DNA from: Ziziphus jujuba
Taxonomy: Eukaryota; Streptophyta; Magnoliopsida; Rosales; Rhamnaceae
Assembly (NCBI RefSeq): GCF_031755915.1
Contig: NC_083388.1
Span: 13,218,501-13,282,500, forward strand
Direction: 5' to 3'
DNA length: 64,000 nt
Part shown: piece after piece, positions 23,926 to 34,308 of the stretch
How positions within the stretch are numbered: position 1 is the stretch's first letter
Layout of the letters: every line of letters begins with the position of its first letter
Translations under genes and position numbers: made by a program
The notes under the pieces: model-generated
What the model was told of the DNA's origin: nothing
Database searches by the model: none
What the model saw: only the letters and a program-made list of their open reading frames with translations

Positions 23926-24620
23926 CTTGATGAATTGTATTGTGCTTGTGTTTTCTCTAAACTTGATCTTAAAAATGGATATCATCAAATTTGCATGAAG
24001 GAGGATGATGAATGAAAAACAACGTTTAAAACTAAGCATGGATTGTATGAATGGTTAGTTATGGCCTTTGGTTTAACTAATGCACCTCGTACATTTATAC
24101 GTCTTATGAATCTTGTTTTAAGAGCATATTTAGGAAAAAAATTTGTTACGTATTTTGATGAAATTTTAATATATTATTGAAATTTAGAGGAGCATGTTGA
24201 GCATCTTGGGGCCGTGTGTGATGTTTTAAGAAAAGAAAAATTGTATTCTAACCTTAAGAAGTGTACTTTTTACATTAGTGATTCTGTATTTTTAGGTTTT
24301 ATTGTTAGTGCAGAAGGCATCAAGGTTGTCAATGAAAAGGTCAGGGCAATTATGGAATGGCTAACCCCTACATCTATAACCAATGTTAGAAGTTTGCATG
24401 ATCTTGCTAGTTTTTACAGGAGATTTATGAAGGACTTCTGTACCATTGCTGCACCACTTACTGAAGTGATCAAGAAAAGTGTAGGCTTCAAATGGGGAAA
24501 TAAGCAACTGAAGTCTTTTAATTTGTTGAAAGATAAGCTTACTAATGAACCTTTGCTTTCTTTACCTATTATTTGCTAAAACATTTGAAGTTGAGTGTGA
24601 TGTATTAAGTATTGGTATAG
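23926..24620 (+). pseudogene. R2 RT continuation, thumb and start of RNase H
   Basis: Continues from 17164: [16 protein letters not shown], then [15 protein letters not shown] and [10 protein letters not shown]. The catalytic box reads YFDEIL, so the second catalytic Asp is Glu, followed by a stop. The thumb is open at 24214-24579 (KKCTFYISDSVFLGFIVSAE, SFYRRFMKDF). RNase H begins (KTFEVECD) and is cut at 24620 by LTR X. About 600 bases of RNase H do not reappear on the other side. Confidence 0.85.
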
Positions 24621-25357
24621 TGGTGAGAATTCACCCGAGCTCACACAATCGACAACCCACTAGGGTGCTGACCCAATATGGATGAAGAACAAACCAATCA
24701 CTAGGGCTCAAACTAAGAGATTTAAGGAAAATATGGATGCTTTTATACAGGGAGTAATTAATTTTAAAAGGGCTTGACAATACTTGAAGATACAAGATCT
24801 ATTTTAAGCATCCAAGTGGTGGAGACCGATATTGATTCAAATAACTGTTTTTGGTGCAAATTTGGACTCCGGGCAGTAAGGAATGGTTCCAACACTTTAT
24901 GAACTCAATGAATATCATTAAGAGGACATGGAATGCAGCCAAGGAAGGATTAAAAGCATCTAAAAAGGACTTGTACGGACAGCATCTCAATTTGGTCGAA
25001 AATATGTTGTTTAGCCGTTGACTTTGACTTTTCTTCTTGTTTGATTTATTCCAATCAAGAGGCAACATGTGGAAATCATTATTAATCATATTTGGCATCC
25101 TAAATGGCATATGAAAGCTGATTCGGAGCCCAAACAAGCTGTAGATTGGTCAAAGATACCTTAGTAGTCAAACTAGTAAACTAGTTTCCTAATTTGATTT
25201 TGACTTTTTGTTTTAGGAAATTAGTCTTTTATTTGGTTTCTATTTATTTATTTTCTGGAAAAATCAACTTAGTAAAGTTAATTATTTTCATTGTAAATTA
25301 ATTAATTCCTAATTCAAAAATAAAGTAATTAATTAATCTAAATCAAATTAGGAAACT
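24621..25357 (+). repeat. X: left two-thirds of a plus-oriented family LTR
   Basis: It starts TGGTGAGAATTC (diverged terminus) and carries the LTR-encoded tail region and the AT-rich part, then switches near 25357 to a minus-oriented LTR. Its left flank is TATAG (24616-24620). No matching duplicate is found at 34309, so it is probably the remains of an element lost by deletion or recombination. Confidence 0.7.
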
Positions 25358-25928
25358 AATTTGACTATCTTTCTAACTAAGCTAAATTTGACCAATCTCT
25401 AGCTTGTTTAGACTCCAAATCAGCTTCCATATGCCATTAGAATGCCAAATATGGCTAATAATGATCCCACATGTTTCCCCTTGATTGGAATAGGTCAAAC
25501 TTGCTTGAACAAAAAGAACAGTAAAAGCTAACGGCTAAACATCACATTTTCGGCCAAATTGCAATGTTGTCTGTACGAGCCCATTTTAGATGCTTTTCAT
25601 TCTGCCTTGGCTGTATTTCATGCCCTCTTAATTATATTCATTGAATCCATTAAGTGTTGGATCCATTCCATGCTGCTCAAAGTCCATATTTGCACAAAAA
25701 CAGCTACCCGGATCCATATCGGCCTCCAGCACTTGGATGCTTAAAACAAGTTTTGTATCTTCGGGTAATGAAAAGCCCTTTTGAGAATATATAACTCTCT
25801 GTATAAAGGCAGCCAGGTTGTCCTTAGATCTCTTTACTTGAGCTCTAATGATTGGCCTGGTCTTCATCCATATTGGATCAGCACCTCAGCGGGTAGTAGG
25901 TTATGTAGGTTCAGGCGGATCTTTATCA
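25358..25928 (-). repeat. R4 3' LTR, partial
   Basis: The inner part of the LTR up to its terminus GATCTTTATCA at 25928. It contains the coding tail (RMKTRPIIRAQ-type text, 25628-25867). It joins head to head with X at about 25357 within the shared text AAATTAGGAAAC. Confidence 0.75.
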
Positions 25929-26374
25929 TTCCCCTCCTCTTGAAAAGGATTTGCTCTCAAATCAAAATCATCACCTGCAGCAAAAGGAGATAAGTCAGTA
26001 ACATTAAATGTAGCATTAACATTATACTCACCTGGTAAATTAAGTTTATAAGCATTCTCATTTACTCGCTCCAAAACTTGGAAAGGTCCATCTCCACGCA
26101 GCATAAGCATGGACTTCCTTTGTTCGGGAAACCTCTCCTTTCTTAAATGTAACCAAACACAATCTCCTGGGTTAAACACTATCACAAAAAATCCTAGAAA
26201 TACCAATTTATCTTTACAGAAATCACACTTTTTAAAGTTAGCAAATAATCTCTCCCAAATTTTCAAATTTCCACTACGTAAAGCTCTCAACAATGCAGAT
26301 AAAGTTCTAAACAACAAAAGCATCTTTAAATAAGTATCTTTATAAACCATAACCAGTATTGGTTTCTTATTCAA
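25929..26374 (-). pseudogene. R4 scrambled pol (clearest copy)
   Basis: The open frame 25901-26374 starts [17 protein letters not shown]. Residues 23-41 (26252-26308) are an integrase piece from just after the catalytic region ([19 protein letters not shown]). Residues 42-63 (26186-26251) are an RT thumb piece ([20 protein letters not shown] and the two residues after it). From residue 65 the integrase C-terminus follows ([36 protein letters not shown]). The frame is uninterrupted across both junctions and into the LTR. Confidence 0.85.
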
Positions 26375-27060
26375 AATACCTTTATTAACATCAGAAAGCT
26401 AAGATAAAAAAATTTATTTTTTCTTTTCTTTTCTTTCTTCTTATTGCTCTCTCACGGATTCCAATTTTTTTTTTTATGTCACTCTCGGCTTTTCTTGGAT
26501 TTTTCTCTCTCTCGGCTTTATCATTGGTTTTACCCTCACAATTGAGTTTAGAATACTTACTTTGGATGGCAAGCTCTGACCTACCTTTTTGGATAGATGG
26601 TGAAGTCGTGGGTGCCACACTCACTCTCCTTTGTTGGATTTGTAATTGGTCTCTAAATACTTCCTTTGGAGTTAATGGCTCCAGATTAACCTTTTTCCCT
26701 TTAAACTTAAATACAATGGAATTCTTTTGCCCATAATGTATGGCATCCTTATCAAATTGCCATGGCCTACCCAACAAAATATGACTTGCATGCATAGGAA
26801 CAACATCACACAATACAACATCCACATATTTGTCAATGTTGAGTTTTACTTTGGCTTGTTTATTTACTTTCATCGCACCACTATCATTGAGCCATTGTAA
26901 TCTATATGATTCTGGATGTTTAATGGTTGCTAACACCAATTTATCTACTACCAAAATACTAATTACATTTGCACAACTTACACTATCAACTATCATACTA
27001 CAAATGCTACCTTGAATTTCACATCGAGTGTGGAAGATATTCTCTCTTTGAATTTAGTCT
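26375..27060 (-). pseudogene. R4 aspartic protease and linker
   Basis: Open frame 26391-26996. The active site reads IVDSVSCANVIS, so the conserved Gly after Asp-Ser is Val, likely inactivating. Then follow ATIKHPESYRLQWLND and SHILLGRPWQFDKDAIHYG, and a Lys-rich linker ending [14 protein letters not shown]. Confidence 0.85.
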
Positions 27061-27930
27061 TCATCTTTATACATGGTTGGAACCCTTGTTGCCACCATAC
27101 TCTATTTAGCCCTTGAAGCCTTTAGTGTTTCAGATTCATCATTTCCTTCATCTCCAATTTCATCTTCAACAAATTTGGTTTCAGCATCACTTTTCTCACT
27201 TTCAGATTCTAAGTCCCCATTATTTTTTAGCACCATGATTCTCTTATTCGCGCATCGACTAGCAATGTGTCCTCTTCTCTAGCACTTAAAACACACAATT
27301 TCATGAGTTCTAGAACGTTTAGGATCAGATTTACCTTCATTTTTGTGTGCTTGGACAAATTCAACTTTGGCCTTTCTCTTTGGCTGATTTGAACTTTCTT
27401 CTCCAACGTTTGGTTTTCGCTTGTTTTCATAGGTAGGATTATTTCGGATTTAACCTTCTGCTGTTGGAAATGCCCCCAAACTGTGAACTTACACCCCTCC
27501 TTTTGAATTGATGCTCAAGTTTAATAGACACGTGCAACATCTCCTCCAATTCCATATATTGTTGCAATTCTAGTGCCATGGTTGCTTTTCTTTCTTCATT
27601 CATGCTCAACCTCATCATGAGCATCTCCATCTCCTTGTAATAATCCTCCACGGACCTAGATAAAGATTGTAACCTTTGATATAGCAATCTATGGTAATGA
27701 GTTAGTACAAATCGCTTCCTCATGGTTCCTTTCATTTCTCACCAAGTAGTAATCAACTCATCAGTTACTTTCCTTCGGATATTTTGCTCATTAGTTGTCC
27801 ACCATCCAAATTCCATTGCTGCCACCATAACTTTCTTAGCCTCCGAACAGTTGTGATAATCAAAGATCATCTCCATATACTCCTCCCATTCCAAGTGAGC
27901 CTCCGGGTCACTTTTTCCCATGAAAGGAAA
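27061..27930 (-). pseudogene. R4 gag, N-terminally truncated
   Basis: Readable in 27227-27430, 27439-27735 (RKRFVLTHYHRLLYQRLQSL) and 27739-27978 (FMGKSDPEAHLEWEEYMEM). The knuckle region near 27250-27295 has a stop. Sequence matches other gag copies only up to about 27930. Confidence 0.8.
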
Positions 27931-28467
27931 CAACTTGTTCCGATTCATTACCATAGGTTGCTGCATCAAAGACTCCAATCATTATCATGGGGTAGTAGGT
28001 CCATGGAGAATTATTACAAGGAGATAGGGATCCTCATGATGAGATTGAGCATGAATACAGAGAGGGAAGCAACCACGGCACAGTTTTTAGGTGGTTTGAA
28101 TCGAGAGATAGCTAATCAATTGGAATTACAACAATATGTTGAATTGGAAGAGATGTCACATGTGGCTATCAAACTTGAGAATCAATTCAGTAGGAGCGGC
28201 ACAAGTAAATGACTTGGAGGAGTTTCAAATAGCGGGAGATCAAATCCAAGTGTTTGGAGAAGCAATCCTACCTATGAAGCAGGACAAAAGCCCAAACTTG
28301 GAGAAGAAAGCACGAATAGGCCAAAAAGGGATACCAAAGCTGAATCTGTCAAAGAACACAAAAATGAAGGTAAATTTGATCCTAAACCTTCTAGAACTCA
28401 TGAAATTGTGTGTTTTAAGTGCCAGGGATGAGGACATATTGCTAGCCAATGCCCGAATAGAACAATT
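27931..28467 (+). pseudogene. R5 gag, C-terminal part
   Basis: Begins abruptly with VPIHYHRLLHQRLQSLSWGS. Open to 28212 (LGGLNREIANQLELQQYVEL), then shifted. The knuckle (about 28405-28450) reads CFKCQG, TGA stop, GHIASQCP, the same stop position as in R1 and R6. Confidence 0.8.
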
Positions 28468-29383
28468 ATGGTACTGAAAGGTAATGGCAAACTAGAATCC
28501 GAAAGTGAAGAAAGTGAAGGAGAAGTTGAATGTGATGGTGAAGAAGTTGGAGATGATGGGTATGATGAATCTGAAACTCTCAAGGCATCTAGGGCTGATT
28601 TGCGTTTAGTAGCAAGGAGGGTTCTAACCATGTGTAAAGATGAGGACCAAATTCAAAGAGAGAATATCTTCGACACCCGATGTGAAAATCAAGGTAACAT
28701 TTGTAGTATGATAGTTGATAGTGGAAGTTATGCAAATGTAATTAGTAATTTAGTAGTTGATAAATTGGGGTTAGCAACCATTAAACATCCAGAACCATAT
28801 AGATTACAATGGCTTAATGATGGTGGTGGGTTGAAAGAAAATAAACAAGCCAAAGTAAAATTCAGCGTTGATAAATATATGGATGTTGTATTATGTGATG
28901 TTGTTTCGATGTATGTGGGACATATTTTGTTGGGTAGGCCATGAAAATTTGATAAGAATGTCATACATTATAGGAGGAAGGACTCCACTGTATTTCAATT
29001 TAAAGGAAAAAAGGTTAAGCTGGAGCCATTAACATCAGAGGAAGTATTTAGAGATCAATTACAAATGCAACAAAGGAGGGAGGCCAAAAAGCTTAAAGAA
29101 AAGGTTAGTATGGCACCCACAGCTTCATCAACTATCCAAGAAGGTAAGTCCAAACTTGCTATCCAAGGTAAGAATTCTAAAACTCAAATTAAATGGAAAA
29201 ATCATGTGAAAGCCAAAATTGGATTGAGAAAAGTTGAAAAGTCGAAAGTGAAGAATAACCTTAAAAAGCCGAGAGTGAGGTAAAGAAAAGGCAACTCGTG
29301 AGTGAGAAAGGAAAAGACAGAAAAAAGAGGAAAAATAAAAAATTTTACCTTAGTTTTGAGGATGTTAATAAAGTAAGAAACCA
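28468..29383 (+). pseudogene. R5 aspartic protease and linker
   Basis: Open frame 28468-28944: an acidic stretch (KLESESEESEGEVECDGEE), then MIVDSGSYANVISNLVV with DSG intact, KHPEPYRLQWLNDGG and GHILLGRP. TGG to TGA ends the frame where other copies read GRPWQFD. The linker continues in the same frame at 28948-29283. Confidence 0.85.
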
Positions 29384-30026
29384 TTGCTGGTCATGATATA
29401 TAAAGATAATTATTTGAATGATCAAGCTAATCCCGATGAACTTGAATTGCCAAGTTCTATTTCTTCTCTTTTGCAGGAATTTAATGATGTCTTTCCGGAG
29501 AAAATTCCTAAAGGTTTACCACCCATCCGAGGGATTGAACATCAAATTGATTTTGTGCCGGGAGCTACAATTCCAAATAGGATTGCATATAGAAGTAATC
29601 CCGAAGAGACGAAGGAGCTACAAAAGCAGGTAAGTGAGTTGTTAGATAAAGGCTACATTAGAGAGAGTATGAGTCCATGTGCTGTCCCTGTTTTGTTAGT
29701 ACCTGAAAAAGATGGTTCATGGTGCATGTGCGTAGATTTTAGGGTTGTAAATAATATTATCATTAAATATAGGCATCCAATTCCTAGGTTAGATGAATTG
29801 CATGGTGCATCATGTTTACAAAAATTGATCTTAGGAATGGGTATCATCAAATTAGAATGAAAGAGGGTGATGAATGGAAAACCGCATTTAAAACTAAGTA
29901 TGGATTGTATGAGTGGTTAATAATGCCTTTTGGTTTAACTAATGCGCATAGTACTTTCATGAGATTAATGAATCATGTTATGTGACCATTCATCGGAAAG
30001 TTTGTTGTTGTTTATTTTGATAATAT
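29384..30026 (+). pseudogene. R5 reverse transcriptase, N-terminal and palm part, cut by S3
   Basis: Frame 29384-29860: [53 protein letters not shown], with the DDM of other copies deleted. After a frameshift: [20 protein letters not shown] and [10 protein letters not shown]. The catalytic box reads YFDNIL, so the second Asp is Asn. S3 is inserted directly after this box, and the text resumes at 31172. Confidence 0.85.
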
Positions 30027-30031
30027 CCTTG

Positions 30032-31166
30032 TGATATGAACCTAGGACGACTTGCTTCTAAACCCGTATTATATTAGCCCAGATCTCAATTAAGTTCAAG
30101 TTCTAATGGAATGGACCTCAACCCCTAACCAACCTGTGGTTAGAAACCTTGGTATAATGTAGATGCCACAATAGGGGATGGAAAACCTATTGATAAGTCA
30201 AGCTAAAACAACTAATACTCTAATGGTGTTTTAGGTGTTCTCAAAGAACAAAGAGACAATTAATCTCACAAGTATTTTCTTTATCAAATCAAAGTTGTAT
30301 TCTTATTGAAAAATTAGCCTTTAAATAGGCTACAAAGCCATGAAATAAAACCCTAAAAACAAAGGAAAAATCGGCCGCACAATGAAGAATTCTATGGTGG
30401 TCGAAATTCTCACTCCTTTCCTAATCTAATGTGGATTAATTAATTCCTTTATTTTGAATTAGGAATTAATTAATTTACAATGAAAATAATAAAATAATAA
30501 CTTTCCTAAACTTATTTTTCCTGAAAATAAATAAATAAAAACTAAAAGGTAATGGTAATTTCCTAAAACAAAAAGTAGAATCAAATTAGGAAACTATAAT
30601 ACTAGCTTTTTGACTAAGTTGACTTTGACCAATCTTTGACCAAATTGAGCTCCAAATCAGCTTCAATATGCTTTTTAGGATGCAAAATAAGCTGAATATG
30701 AAGTCCCACACATTGCCCATATTTGGAAGAGGAAGAAAAAGCCAACTCAGCAAAATACAGTAAAGCTAGCACAAAATACAGTAAAAAACAGGCCAAATTT
30801 GAAGCTGTCCGTACAACCCCTTTTTGAATGCCTTTGAAGCTGGATTGACTTTATTCCATATCCTCTTAGACATATGTATTGAATCCATAAAGAGTTGGAA
30901 CCATTTCATGCTGCCCCGTTGTCCATATTTGTACCAAAACTGCTACCTGGGTCTGTATCGGCTTCTACCACTTAGATACTTAGAATAGGCTTTGTATCTT
31001 CAAGTATGGAAAAGCTCTATTGAGATTAATTACCCCCTACATAAATGCTCCCAGGTTGTCCTTAAATCTATTAATTTGATCTCTTGTGATTGGCCTATTC
31101 TTCATCCGTGTCGGGTCAGCACCCCAGCGGGTTATCGGCTGAGCGGGCTCGGGCGGAATCATATCA
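30032..31166 (-). repeat. S3: solo LTR (1135 bp), minus orientation
   Basis: It starts TGATATGAACC and ends GGCGGAATCATATCA, with perfect CCTTG duplications (30027-30031 and 31167-31171). Removal restores the RT text YFDNILVYSRHLHEHVEH. It is very similar to S4, the same length (1135 bp), and distinct from the more diverged LTRs of R3 and R7. Confidence 0.95.
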
Positions 31167-31171
31167 CCTTG

Positions 31172-31915
31172 TATATAGTAGGCATCTACATGAGCATGTA
31201 GAACATTTTAGGCAAATTTTAAATATTCTTAGGAAGGAAAGGTTGTTTGCTTAACTTGAAAAAGTGTGATTTTTACAAAAGTGAACTTGTTTTTCTAGGA
31301 TTTGTAGTAAGTGCTGCAGGTATAAAAGTTGATCAATCCAAGGTGCAAGCAATCCAACAATGGCCGAAACCCACATCCCTTACTCAAGTGACGAGCTTTC
31401 TTGGTTTGGCAAGTTTTTACTGAAGATTTGTCAAGGATTTTAGCACCATCACAACACCTTTGACCAAAGTTGTGAAGAAGAATTTTGGCTTGAAATGTGG
31501 GGAAACGCAAGATAAATCTCTTAATTTGTTGAAAAAAAAATTATCTAATGCACCTTTACTAGTTTTGCCTAATTTTAATAAAAATTTTGAAATTGAATGT
31601 GATGCTTCGGGTGTAGGTATTGGAGTTGTTCTAATGTAAGAAGGAAGACCCATAACCTATTTTAGTGAAAAATTAAATGGAGCTGCACTAAACTACCCGA
31701 CCTATGACAAAGAGATGTATGCTTTGGTGATAGCTTTGGGAACGTGGCAGCACTATCTAATATCGAAGGAGTTTGTGATTCATACGGATCATGAATCTTT
31801 GAAGTAGATTAAAGGCCAAAGGAAGCTTAACCAAAGGCATGCTAAATGGATTGAGTTCATTGAAATATTTCCTAAAGGTAAGGAAAATATGGTCGCCGAT
31901 GCATTATCCTAAAGG
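31172..31915 (+). pseudogene. R5 RT thumb and RNase H
   Basis: KKCDFYKSELVFLGFVVSAA and KVQAIQQWPKPTS, then RNase H with FEIECDASGVGIGVVLM, a stop, [37 protein letters not shown], a stop, and VADALS with a stop. Four or more stops in an otherwise continuous frame. Confidence 0.85.
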
Positions 31916-33202
31916 TATGTGTTCTTTTGTACCTTAGATGCTAGGTTGCTTGGATTTGAACAATTAAAAGAACTTTATAAGCATGATAGTGACTTTGGAG
32001 AAATATTTAGGAATAGCTCAAAACATGGTTTAAATGAATTTTACATCTTTGAGGGGCATTTGTTTAGGGAAAACAAACTTTGTGTGCCTAATTATAGCAT
32101 TAGGGAATTGTTAGTGAGGGAAGATCATGGTGGTGGTTTAATGGGTCATTTTGGTATTTTAAAGACTTTATCCTTGCTGCAAGAACATTTTTATAGGCCT
32201 AACATGACAAGAGATGTAGAGAAAATATGTGAAAAAGGCTTGAAATGCCGAAAAGCCAAATCCAAGTTGAAACCGTACGGTTTGTACCTCCCAGTGTTGA
32301 TTCCTTCTTTTCCTTGGGTGGATTTGTCTATGGACTTTAATCTTGGTTTACCTAGGTTAAGGGCAGGTAAGGATCCAATATTTGTTGTTGTTGATATATT
32401 TTCTAAGGTGGCATATTTTATTGCATGTAATAAAACTGATGATGCGTCTAATGTTGTGAACTTATTCTTTAAGGAAATTGTAAAATTACATGGTATGCCT
32501 AGAACAATTGTATCGGATAGGGATGCTAAGTTTTTAAGTTATTTTTGGAAAACTTTGTGCGCTAAGTTAGGAACTAAACTTTTTTTTTTTGACTACTTGT
32601 CATCCACAAACTGATGGACAAACTAAAGTAGTACATAGGACTTTGTCTGCATTGTTACTTGCTTTACTTAGTAGAAACTTAAGAACATGGGAAGAATGTT
32701 TGCCACATGTTGAATTTGCTTATAATAGGTCATTGCATTCAGCCACTAAATACACACAATTTGAGATTGTTTATGGTTTTAATCCTTTGACTCCATTAGA
32801 TTTAACACCTTTACCTTTAAATGAACATGCTAATCTAGATGGAAAACAAAAAGATGATTTTGTGAAGCAGATTCATGAGAAAACTAAAGAAAACATTGAG
32901 AGGAGGATAGAGCAATATGCAAGGAGTGCTAATCAAGGCCAAAAATAAGTTGTCTTTGAACTTGGAGATTGGGTTTGGTTGCATTTAAGGAAGGAGAGAT
33001 TTCCTAAACAAAAGAAGTCCAAGCTTATGCCACGTGGATATGGACCTTTTAAAGTTTTGGAGTGGATAAATGATAATGCTTACAAACTTAACTTACCGGG
33101 TGAGTATAATATTAGTGCTACATTTAATGTTGCTGACTTATCTCCTTTTTCTGCAGGTGATGATTTTGATTTAAAGGCAAATCCTTTTCAAGAGGAGGGG
33201 AA
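31916..33202 (+). pseudogene. R5 integrase, catalytic Glu replaced
   Basis: Open frame 31919-32614: zinc domain with [12 protein letters not shown] and [10 protein letters not shown] (one Cys lost), core with [13 protein letters not shown] and [12 protein letters not shown] (both catalytic Asp present). A T-run frameshift near 32590 leads to 32589-32948, where the motif is [12 protein letters not shown]: Lys at the catalytic Glu position, as in R1. The C-terminal domain (from 32949) has [16 protein letters not shown] and FNVADLSPFSAGDDF. The frame continues past 33203 into the LTR. Confidence 0.9.
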
Positions 33203-34308
33203 TGATAAGAATCTACTCGAACCCGCACAACCGACAACCTACCGGGGTGCTGACCCGATAAGGCCAATCACTAGAGCTCAAGCTAAGAGATTCAAGGAAA
33301 AACTAGTTGTCTTTGTACAGAGAGTAATCCATTCTCAAAAGGGTTTGCCAATACCAGAAGATCCAAAGCCCATTTTAAGTATTCGATATGGACCAGGTAG
33401 CTGTTTTTGTGCAAATATGGACTCTGGGCAGAAAGAAATGGTTCCAACTATTCATGGATTCAATGAATATCACTAATAGGTCATGGAATCAAGTCGAGGC
33501 CAAATCAAAGGCAAATAAAATTGGCTTGTGTGCATAGGAGGAGTTTTGGCCAGTTTTGCTGGATTTTGTTACTGATGTTACTGTATTTTGTTGAATTGGC
33601 AGTTTCTCCTTGTTCCAATTAAGGGCAACGTGTGGGACTCAATGATTATCCTATTTGGCATCCTACGAAGCATATGGAAGCTGATTTGGAGCTTAAATTG
33701 GTTAAAGATTGGTCAAAGACAACATAGTTAAAAAGATAGTCAAATAGTTTTCAAATTTGACTTTGACTTTTTGGTTTAGGATATTAGTATTTTATTTGGT
33801 TTCTATTTTTTTATTTTTTGGACAAATCAACTTAGGAAAGTTATTATTTTATTATTTTCATTTTAAATTAATTAATTCCTGATTCAAAATAAAGAACTTA
33901 ACTAATCAAAAATAGATTAGGAAAGGAGAGAGAAAATTCTACCACATTAGGTTTCCTAATCCTTTTGGCCAGTTTTGTCCTAGCTTATTAGGGTTTATTG
34001 TTTTGTAACTCTACCCTATTTAAGGGCTTATTTTTGAGAAAGAACACACCTTCAATATTATTTAGAAATTTAATTGTAAGATAAAATTCTCTTTATTCTC
34101 TTTGAACACCTAAAACATCATTAGAGAGTGAGTATTTTAGTTTTGACTTATCAATAGGATAACCATCACCTATTGTGGCATCTTTATTATGCCAAGGTTT
34201 ATAATTACGGTTGGTTAGGGGTTAAGGTTTCCATAAGAATTTGAACTTAATTGAGATCCGAGCTAATATAATACAAGTTTAGGCATGAGTCGATATAGGT
34301 TCGTATCA
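33203..34308 (+). repeat. R5 3' LTR (1106 bp) encoding the pol tail
   Basis: It starts TGATAAGAATC straight after the purine tract AAGAGGAGGGGAA and ends GGTTCGTATCA. The integrase frame continues through the tract and 274 bases into the LTR, ending with a stop at 33474-33476 after FNEYH. It therefore encodes about 90 extra residues including PIRPITRAQAKRFKEK. Confidence 0.9.

Larger units (their letters stand above)
25358..27930 (-). mobile_element. R4: truncated non-autonomous CRM-like element with scrambled pol
   Basis: Minus strand: partial 3' LTR (25358-25928), scrambled pol, protease, and gag up to about 27930, where orientation flips into R5. The 5' LTR, leader and gag N-terminus are missing. 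Both ends are inverted junctions with family sequence rather than target duplications. Confidence 0.8.
27931..34308 (+). mobile_element. R5: CRM-like element with full pol order, 5' end missing
   Basis: Plus strand: gag from the middle, protease, RT, RNase H, integrase, 3' LTR (33203-34308). Solo LTR S3 sits in RT. The 5' LTR, leader and gag N-terminus are lost at the inverted junction with R4. RT and integrase each lack a catalytic residue and several stops are present. The flank after 34308 is R2 integrase sequence. Confidence 0.85.

Noticed and set aside
24621..34308. X and R5 as the two ends of one full-length element with R4 inserted
   Set aside because: Left flank TATAG has no partner at 34309, about 600 bases of R2 are missing, and R4 has no target duplication. 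A recombination product of two elements fits better, though I cannot prove it.
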